Of a DNA stretch of 7,946 bases, positions 1 to 4,666 are shown in pieces. The notes beneath the pieces are model-generated. The model saw nothing but the letters and a program-made list of their open reading frames with translations. It was not told where the DNA came from and searched no databases. The DNA is from CAYSIX01 sp964431205 (GTDB lineage Bacteria > Planctomycetota > Phycisphaerae > Phycisphaerales > Phycisphaeraceae), in NCBI GenBank assembly GCA_964431205.1, contig CAYSIX010000194.1:1-7946 (forward strand), in the 5' to 3' direction. The translations under genes and the position numbers were made by a program. Every line of letters starts with the position of its first letter. The first letter of the stretch is position 1.

Positions 1-594
1 CCCCGCCCCGGTCAGCGCCCGCCCGATCGCCTCCAGCCGGCCGACCCCCATGTAAAAGCACGCCGTCCCCCCGCGAGCGATCAGCCGCGCCAGGGCCGGG
101 TAATCGACGGACGTGTCGACCTTGCCCGGCTGCTCATGACCGGTGATGAAGGTGACGGTGCTGGCGTGGTCGCGGTGGGTGACGGGGATGCCGGCCGTGG
201 CGGGGGCGGCGACGCCGGCGGTCACGCCCGGGACGACCTCGCAGGCGATGCCGTGGGCGGCGAGGAAGGCGACCTCTTCGGCCCCGCGTCCGAAAAGATA
301 CGGGTCTCCGCCCTTGAGCCGCACGACGGTGAGGCCCTGCTGCGCCAGCTCGAGCATCAGGGCGTTGGTCTGATCCTGGGTGAGCCGGTGCCGGCGGGCA
401 CGTTTGCCCGCGTCGATGAGTCGGGCGTCGGGCCGGGCGTGTTCGAGCAGGGCCGGGTTGGCCAAAGCGTCGTAGACGACGGCGTCGGCGCGGGCGAGCC
501 AGGCCAGACCCGAGGCGGTGATCAGACCCGGGTCGCCGGGCCCGGCACCGACGAGCACGACGCGGCCGGAGTTTTTTTGCGGTTTGTCTGTCAA
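1..594 (-). CDS. cobA: Uroporphyrinogen-III C-methyltransferase (SUMT), N-terminal part
   Basis: Transfers two methyl groups from S-adenosylmethionine to uroporphyrinogen III, giving precorrin-2 in the cytoplasm for siroheme or cobalamin synthesis. The 198 visible residues carry the family's hallmarks in order: VGAGPGDPGLIT at 15-26, YDALANPALL at 41-50, RLKGGDPYLFGRGAEE at 92-107 and PGVTAGVAAPATAGIPVTHR at 122-141. The C-terminus lies beyond base 1, so roughly the last 50-60 residues of a usual 250-260-residue enzyme are missing, and a fusion to uroporphyrinogen-III synthase (HemD) cannot be excluded. No ATG lies ahead of the first motif in this frame. I chose TTG at 594, preceded by AAGG with a 10-base gap; a GTG at codon 13 would sit too close to the SAM-site motif. 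Divergent from the PilZ gene. The family call is very secure; siroheme versus cobalamin use cannot be decided here. Confidence 0.93.
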   Translation of the reverse strand, partial: MTDKPQKNSGRVVLVGAGPGDPGLITASGLAWLARADAVVYDALANPALLEHARPDARLIDAGKRARRHRLTQDQTNALMLELAQQGLTVVRLKGGDPYLFGRGAEEVAFLAAHGIACEVVPGVTAGVAAPATAGIPVTHRDHASTVTFITGHEQPGKVDTSVDYPALARLIARGGTACFYMGVGRLEAIGRALTGAG

Positions 595-706
595 GTTGGA
601 TAAACCTTGCCGGTTGTCCGGCCGATGCGGAAAGGGCATCAGCCCGGCGCGGATCGACCCGCCCGGGCCGCCGCGGTTCACGCCATCTTGCCCGGAGCCT
701 CATGCC
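595..706. promoter_or_regulatory. Divergent intergenic region between cobA and PilZ gene
   Basis: These 112 bases must hold the promoters of both divergent genes. I see no convincing -35/-10 pair. Small inverted repeats are present: GCCGG-TTGT-CCGGC at 609-622, and two mutually exclusive ones, GATGC/GCATC (624-628 with 636-640) and GGGC/GCCC (634-637 with 642-645). Stems of 4-5 bp are expected by chance at this GC content. The Shine-Dalgarno GGAG of the PilZ gene is at 694-697. Confidence 0.35.
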
Positions 707-1069
707 ATGTCCAAACCCCAACTGCGTCTGGCCCGTGAGAGAGAAGCCCAGCCCGACACGTACTTTCTGGAGCGTCGCCGCAGCCCGCGACGCCGCGTCG
801 CCGGGATGGTCACCGCCCTTCTGACCGAGCGGGACGGCGAGGGCGATCAGACCGGCCGGATCTGCTCGCTGCAGCTCCAGGACCTGTCCGACACCGGGCT
901 GGCCGCGGTCAGCCACGAGCGTCTGCCCGAGGGCACGACGATCACCGTCTTCTTCCCGCCCCACGGGCCCGAACGCGGGTTCGACCTGCACGGCACGATC
1001 GTCCGCAGCGAGGCCCGCGAGCACGGCTGCGCGATCGGCATCGACCTGCGCCAGCGCGCCGCCGCCTGA
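707..1069 (+). CDS. Stand-alone PilZ-domain protein (putative c-di-GMP receptor)
   Basis: A 120-residue soluble protein. It shows the two c-di-GMP contacts of PilZ domains at normal spacing: an arginine motif, R25-S-P-R-R29 (RxxxR), followed about 30 residues later by D59-L-S-D-T-G64 (D/NxSxxG). The remaining sequence has the short beta-strand pattern of a PilZ barrel, ending in the GTIVR and GCAIGIDL strands (96-100, 107-114). The first 22 residues form a charged N-terminal extension. There is no output domain, so it probably acts through a partner protein; which one cannot be said. The start is ATG at 707 with GGAG at 694-697, 9 bases upstream; the reading frame is open further upstream, but with no better start. 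It is convergent with the HIT gene, and its TGA lies inside a shared hairpin. The family is confident; ligand binding is inferred from the motifs. Confidence 0.85.
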   Translation: MSKPQLRLAREREAQPDTYFLERRRSPRRRVAGMVTALLTERDGEGDQTGRICSLQLQDLSDTGLAAVSHERLPEGTTITVFFPPHGPERGFDLHGTIVRSEAREHGCAIGIDLRQRAAA

Positions 1070-1093
1070 CCGTCGCTCCGCCGCCGACGGTCA
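1067..1093. terminator. Hairpin spanning both convergent stop codons
   Basis: A perfect 9-bp inverted repeat, TGACCGTCG (1067-1075) and CGACGGTCA (1085-1093), is separated by a 9-base loop. The left arm begins with the TGA stop of the PilZ gene and the right arm ends with the TGA stop of the minus-strand HIT gene. The position between convergent genes and the symmetry suggest a bidirectional transcription end, but there is no T-tract on either side, so it is not a textbook intrinsic terminator. Confidence 0.5.
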
Positions 1094-1615
1094 CACCACC
1101 GCCCGCAACGCCTCGCGCAACGCTTCGTAGCTGCGCTCCAGCGCCTGCGGGATCACCCGCGCCTGACCCACCACGTCGATGAAGTTCACGTCGCCGTGCC
1201 ATCGCGGCACGATATGCATGTGCACGTGGCCCGGCAGGCCCGCGCCGGCGCACCGCCCGATGTTCATCCCGATGTTCACCCCCTGCGGGTTGATCGCCGC
1301 CTTGAGCAGCCGCTCGCCCACCACGGTCAGCTCCATCAACGCCGCACGCTGCTCGGCGTTGAGCGCCTCCAGGTCGCCCACGTGCGCCGCCGGTGCCGCC
1401 AGCAGGTGACCGTTCGTGTACGGGTAGCGGTTCAACAGCAGCAGGCCGCGCTCGTCACGGAGCAGGACCAGGCGTTGGCGGTCCGCCGCGTCGTTGGCGT
1501 CGGCGGCCACCGCTGCGCACAGAAAACAGCCCGATGCCGAGCTTTCGGCCTCCGCCGCCGTCAACCCTTCGAGGTAGCCGATCCGCCAGGGCGCCCAGAT
1601 GCTGCGTCGTGCCAT
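1091..1615 (-). CDS. HIT-family protein (Ap4A phosphorylase/hydrolase-like)
   Basis: A 174-residue histidine-triad protein. The catalytic triad motif is H130-V-H132-M-H134 within PGHVHMHIVPRW, preceded by the nucleotide-binding segment NIGRCAGAGLPG (118-129) and by NGH at 68-70. The N-terminus, WAPWR at 7-11 followed by C30-F-L-C33, is typical of the bacterial subgroup related to diadenosine tetraphosphate phosphorylase; the cysteine pair may form half of a zinc site. Members cleave or phosphorolyse dinucleoside polyphosphates or nucleotidyl phosphoesters in the cytoplasm; the substrate here is not determinable. The start ATG at 1615 fits the conserved N-terminus but has only a weak ribosome site (GGG just upstream). 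The gene lies 9 bp after the stop of the DUF5060 gene on the same strand, so it is probably translated from the same mRNA. Length and motifs are normal. Confidence 0.92.
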   Translation of the reverse strand: MARRSIWAPWRIGYLEGLTAAEAESSASGCFLCAAVAADANDAADRQRLVLLRDERGLLLLNRYPYTNGHLLAAPAAHVGDLEALNAEQRAALMELTVVGERLLKAAINPQGVNIGMNIGRCAGAGLPGHVHMHIVPRWHGDVNFIDVVGQARVIPQALERSYEALREALRAVV

Positions 1616-1624
1616 GGCCCAAGC

Positions 1625-4327
1625 TTAGCAGCCCGGACGCGGACCGCGACCGCGGCGACCCCTCCGGCCCGCCAGCACGAGCCAGCCGATGGCCAGCGGC
1701 GCCATCGTCGCCGGCGCGGGCACCGCCACGACGCCCTTCACAAACGCGTTCTGCCACCACGCCAGGTCGAACGCGTCCACGTCCCCGTCGCCGTCGGCGT
1801 CCCCCGTCTCGTACGTCGCCCCGCTGGTTGCCCCGAAGTTGCTCTGCCAGATCGCCAGGTCGAACGCGTCCACGTCCCCGTCGCCCTCAAAGTCACCGGC
1901 GACTCGCTCCCCCGTCGCGGTCAGCGCCGCGAAGAGCACCGGATCGAGCGTCGGGCTGTGAAACCGAAGCCCCTCGATCGTCGCCTCCTGTGAAAGCGGT
2001 CGGCCCTCGGCGTCGAGCAGGTCGGTCAGGGCGAACACCAGCCCCGCCACCGCCCGACCGTCCAGGAACCCGCGTTCGTCGTTGACGGTGTAATCCGTCA
2101 ATCCCCACTGGTCGAGCATGACCGGCCGCCCAAACATCCCGCCGGGCAGGATCGCCTGCACCCCCACGGTGTCGTCCCCGCCGACCTCGAGCAGCACGAA
2201 GTCGGGCTCGTCGCCGTTGGCGTCGCTGAAGCCACCCAGGTCCACGGTCCACGAGCTGGTCTCGAGGTTCGACTGCCGCAACGCGTAATCGTCCAGCTCG
2301 AGCGTGTCGGCGCTGGTGATCGCGAACCCCTCGGCGGCGTCGCCCGCGGACTGCCCGACGCGAAACGCTTCGACCCGGTAGACCCGCCCGGCGACCGCGA
2401 TGCCGGCCAGCTCCGCCTCGCCACCGCTCTGCGTCACCAGCACCGAGTCGATCGGCCGGGGGCCCGACACCGTCGGCGTCAACGCCTCGATCAGCACGAC
2501 CCAGTCCTCGTTGGCGGTGTTCGGCGGGGCGCCCAGCGACACGACGGCCCCGCCGCTGATGACCCGCCCCTCACCTGCGAACTCGCCCGTGCGCGGGTTG
2601 TACCAGCGCTGGATCGCCTGTCCGCTCAGATCGGTCAGGTCGAGCGTGCCGGTGTCGCCGGCGTCGGGCAGATACACCGCGTACACGTCCCCGGGCCGGG
2701 CGAACACCTGTCCCGGGCCGAACGTCTCGGCCTCGCCGCTGAGCAGGTCGTCGCGCGGCTGCAGCGCCCAGAACGGCAGGTTCTCCTCGACGAACCGCCG
2801 CGCGTGCCACGTGTCCTGCCAGACCTGCTCCTGCTGGCGAAAGTCGTCGAAGTTGCGAAAGTCGCCCCTGATGTACCACTCGACCCCGCCGCCCGAGAGC
2901 ATGATGTCCCAGAGCATGCGCTTGCGCACGGCCTCGGCGGACAGGTTGTTGATCGCTTCGGGTTCGTCGATCATCACCGCGATGGGTAGCCCCTCGGCCG
3001 AAGAGGCGTCGCGGAAGTACTCGACCTCTTCGCCCAGGCCGTCCACCGTGCGATGGTATTGAAGGGATGTGACCTCGAAAGGCGACTCGCCCAGGAACGG
3101 GTCCCACAAGCCGCGTGCGCCGTTGCCCGAGTTGTGCACGGTGACGGGGTGGTCGTACGGGTCCAGTTCGCGGATGTACTCGGCGAACTCCTTGACGCGT
3201 TCTTCGCCGAGGTTTAGCTTGAGGTTGTACTCCTCGCTGATGTTCCACTGCAGGGCGTTGTGATGCCCGAAGCGGGCGATCAGCTCGCGGTAGAAGAGCT
3301 TGCGTTCGACGCCGAGGGTCGCGTCGTCGAGCTCGCGTTTGTTGGGGGCCTCGGCCTCGTTGAGCACGACGTGCAGGGCGATGCCCTGCCGCTGGGCGTG
3401 GTCGAAGACGGTCTCCCACTGGCGGAGCTTGCTCACGTCGAAGCGGGTGTTGTCGTTGGACGCGTCGCCGGCCGGGTCGATCGGGCCGACGTAGGGCCAG
3501 GTGTCCTGCCCGTCGCCGCCGACGTTCATGGGCAGGAAGTAGACAGAGTTGACGTTCTGGGAGCTCAGGTAGTTGAGCGCGCCGATGAGCGCGCGGCCGT
3601 CGTGGGCCGACGGGGTGTCGGGGCTGTTCCAATCGGGGTCGCCGGGATTCCAGTCGTTGACGTGGCTGGCGTAATCGTGGCGGGCCTGGGGGGTGTTGTC
3701 GAAGCCGGTGTAGGCGAGCAGGTTCTCGGGCCCGTCGGTGCCGCCCTTGATCCAGTAGCCGCCGTCGCGGAACTTGAGGTAGTGGCCGCCGACGTGCTCG
3801 AGTCGGCCGGTGCTGAGGAACCCGGGGGCGTCGGGGTCGCGGGGCTGAGCGATGAAGGCGCCGGCCTGGCCATCGATCTGGCCGACCGGGTTGCCCGCGT
3901 TGGGATCGAGGCTGACGGCGACGTTGTTGCCCTTGCGGAACGAGGCTCTGTAAGACCACTCGCCGGGCTCGTCGGGCGTAAAGCGGGTGCGCCAGACGCC
4001 GCCGGAGGCCCCGCCGTCGCCATCGCCGTCGAAGAAGCCGGGCACCTCGTAGCGTTGCCCGCCGGGCCCGACGAACTCGACCTGAAGCCGGTAATCGAGG
4101 AATGGGTTGGCGGACGCCAGCTCGGATGACTGAGGGCCGGCGAAGTCCAGGGTCAGCGGCTGCCACTGGACCGGGGGCGCCTGGGCGACGGCCGCGTTCG
4201 CCGCGAAGCTCAGCACGCCGACCACGGTCGCGATGCGCAGCACCGCCGACCGCCTCCTGGCGGGGTGCCGCCGCTCAACCCCCGGCGGCCACTTCTTGCC
4301 GTGGCCCGCCCGCCCGTTCAACTGCAT
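1625..4327 (-). CDS. Exported DUF5060 glycosidase-like protein with dockerin-like and PEP-CTERM-like C-terminus
   Basis: A 900-residue exported protein. From the N-terminus: a signal peptide (hydrophobic core about 30-47, cleavage near AVAQA, 46-50); an Ig-like DUF5060 domain (about 55-135, with a GGVWRTRFTP...GEWSY segment); a large region resembling the TIM barrels of clan GH-A (about 165-525) with WNISEE at 361-366 and IDEPEA at 453-458 as candidate acid/base and nucleophile sites; a beta domain with WYNPRTGEF at 575-583, like the putative collagen-binding domain usual behind this barrel (about 528-616); an unrecognised beta-rich region (617-810); two dockerin-like calcium loops (812-823, 843-854); then VPAPAT (869-874), a hydrophobic helix and an Arg-rich end, a PEP-CTERM variant. 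The likely role is extracellular polysaccharide attack with surface sorting; the substrate is unknown. ATG 4327 has GGAGAGG 6 bases away; GTG 4243 with AGGAGG is a serious alternative giving a compact signal peptide. It leads the HIT gene. Confidence 0.82.
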   Translation of the reverse strand: MQLNGRAGHGKKWPPGVERRHPARRRSAVLRIATVVGVLSFAANAAVAQAPPVQWQPLTLDFAGPQSSELASANPFLDYRLQVEFVGPGGQRYEVPGFFDGDGDGGASGGVWRTRFTPDEPGEWSYRASFRKGNNVAVSLDPNAGNPVGQIDGQAGAFIAQPRDPDAPGFLSTGRLEHVGGHYLKFRDGGYWIKGGTDGPENLLAYTGFDNTPQARHDYASHVNDWNPGDPDWNSPDTPSAHDGRALIGALNYLSSQNVNSVYFLPMNVGGDGQDTWPYVGPIDPAGDASNDNTRFDVSKLRQWETVFDHAQRQGIALHVVLNEAEAPNKRELDDATLGVERKLFYRELIARFGHHNALQWNISEEYNLKLNLGEERVKEFAEYIRELDPYDHPVTVHNSGNGARGLWDPFLGESPFEVTSLQYHRTVDGLGEEVEYFRDASSAEGLPIAVMIDEPEAINNLSAEAVRKRMLWDIMLSGGGVEWYIRGDFRNFDDFRQQEQVWQDTWHARRFVEENLPFWALQPRDDLLSGEAETFGPGQVFARPGDVYAVYLPDAGDTGTLDLTDLSGQAIQRWYNPRTGEFAGEGRVISGGAVVSLGAPPNTANEDWVVLIEALTPTVSGPRPIDSVLVTQSGGEAELAGIAVAGRVYRVEAFRVGQSAGDAAEGFAITSADTLELDDYALRQSNLETSSWTVDLGGFSDANGDEPDFVLLEVGGDDTVGVQAILPGGMFGRPVMLDQWGLTDYTVNDERGFLDGRAVAGLVFALTDLLDAEGRPLSQEATIEGLRFHSPTLDPVLFAALTATGERVAGDFEGDGDVDAFDLAIWQSNFGATSGATYETGDADGDGDVDAFDLAWWQNAFVKGVVAVPAPATMAPLAIGWLVLAGRRGRRGRGPRPGC
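1760..1792. repeat. 33-bp direct repeat, copy in second dockerin-like loop
   Basis: This is identical over 33 bases to 1853-1885, with mismatches at both flanks. The copies are 93 bases (31 codons) apart and in phase, so both encode the GDGDVDAFDLA core of the two calcium loops. Identity at DNA level, including silent positions, points to recent duplication or gene conversion within the gene. Confidence 0.9.
1853..1885. repeat. 33-bp direct repeat, copy in first dockerin-like loop
   Basis: Partner of 1760-1792. It encodes the core of the first EF-hand-like loop of the DUF5060 protein (acidic positions D816, D818, D820, D823). Confidence 0.9.
4253..4258 (-). promoter_or_regulatory. Internal AGGAGG Shine-Dalgarno candidate deciding the DUF5060 start
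   Basis: On the minus strand this reads AGGAGG, 9 bases ahead of an in-frame GTG at 4243 (codon 29 of the longer model). A start there would give MLRIATVVGVLSFAANAAVA, a compact signal peptide of about 22 residues, instead of one with a 30-residue basic N-region. Confidence 0.45.
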
Positions 4328-4351
4328 GGATGCCCTCTCCGTCCCCGCCAG

Positions 4352-4357
4352 ATTGTA
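4352..4357 (-). promoter_or_regulatory. Candidate -10 box (TACAAT) for the DUF5060-HIT unit
   Basis: It reads TACAAT on the minus strand, one base from the TATAAT consensus, 25-30 bases before ATG 4327. No recognisable -35 hexamer occurs 16-18 bases further upstream, so an activator or another sigma factor would be needed. It is one of very few AT-rich hexamers in the region, which is its main support. Confidence 0.25.
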
Positions 4358-4391
4358 CCGGATGCGCCGGTCGCATGCATTCATCGCCCGG

Positions 4392-4410
4392 AAAACGGGT
4401 TAGGCGTTTT
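4392..4410. promoter_or_regulatory. Inverted repeat AAAACG-N7-CGTTTT, possible operator
   Basis: Perfect 6-bp arms (4392-4397 and 4405-4410) are separated by seven bases. The arms are A/T-rich in a very GC-rich setting and lie about 45 bases upstream of the TACAAT box, a place where activators bind. No regulator can be named. Confidence 0.3.
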
Positions 4411-4447
4411 GAGTCCGACGGGCGGTGGCGGGCCGGACCGTCCGGTC

Positions 4448-4463
4448 GAACCGGGGTCGGTTC
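4448..4463 (+). repeat. Inverted repeat, 6-bp stem with 4-base loop
   Basis: GAACCG-GGGT-CGGTTC. It follows directly on a 13-base palindrome, CCGGAC-C-GTCCGG, at 4433-4445. It would form a tight hairpin in a transcript heading toward nhaA. Confidence 0.5.
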
Positions 4464-4473
4464 TCGGGTCGCT

Positions 4474-4493
4474 CGGCGAGCCAGAGCTCGCCG
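4474..4493 (+). repeat. Inverted repeat, 8-bp stem with CAGA loop
   Basis: CGGCGAGC (4474-4481) and GCTCGCCG (4486-4493) pair perfectly around a four-base loop, CAGA. This is the most stable-looking hairpin in the region upstream of nhaA. No T-tract follows. Confidence 0.55.
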
Positions 4494-4523
4494 CGCGTGA
4501 GGCGATCGGCAATACTATCGGAA

Positions 4524-4537
4524 GCCGAGCGCTCGGC
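4524..4537. repeat. 14-bp perfect palindrome
   Basis: GCCGAGCGCTCGGC reads the same on both strands with no spacer. That form suits a dimeric DNA-binding protein better than an RNA hairpin. It is 130 bases upstream of the nhaA start. No known operator is recognised. Confidence 0.45.
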
Positions 4538-4653
4538 CGACCCTCACCGGCTCGACCGGAACCGGCCAGCTTCCCACCCCACGCCGCGCTCATCGACACC
4601 CACCTTCGTGCCGATGAACAGGCGGGTTTGTGGGAGGAACGGTCCCTTGCGCC

Positions 4654-4658
4654 AAGGA
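4654..4658 (+). promoter_or_regulatory. Shine-Dalgarno AAGGA fixing the nhaA start
   Basis: AAGGA with 8 bases to GTG at 4667. This selects GTG 4667 over upstream in-frame positions, which would add up to 134 non-conserved residues ahead of the first membrane helix. Confidence 0.75.
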
Positions 4659-4666
4659 ATCCAACC

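Larger units (their letters stand above)
4328..4666. promoter_or_regulatory. Divergent intergenic region (DUF5060 / nhaA), rich in inverted repeats
   Basis: These 339 bases hold no gene I can support, although the nhaA frame stays open through them with Pro/Arg-rich, non-conserved translation. Near the DUF5060 side there is a TACAAT box and an AAAACG/CGTTTT inverted repeat. Toward nhaA there are four perfect inverted repeats (4433-4445, 4448-4463, 4474-4493, 4524-4537). A possible longer fold sits just before the ribosome site: 4570-4577 can pair with 4630-4637 (8 bp, one G-T), enclosing 4590-4595 with 4612-4617 (6 bp). The region should contain both promoters and, for nhaA, a structured 5' leader. 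Confidence 0.5.

Noticed and set aside
134..1024. Minus-strand open frame of 296 codons across cobA and the PilZ gene
   Set aside because: It runs antisense to PilZ and out of frame with cobA, which is clearly encoded in the frame starting at TTG 594.
3260..4129. Plus-strand open frame of 289 codons antisense to the DUF5060 gene
   Set aside because: The Val/Ala/Gly-rich translation has no motif and no ribosome site, and it is opposite a strongly supported gene.
2571..4166. Minus-strand open frame of 531 codons inside the DUF5060 gene
   Set aside because: It is a shifted-frame shadow rich in Arg and Pro; the DUF5060 frame carries the signal peptide, domains and sorting tail.
4513..4518. TACTAT as a -10 box for nhaA
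   Set aside because: No -35-like hexamer lies 16-18 bases upstream, and it sits inside the inverted-repeat cluster; too weak to list as a promoter.
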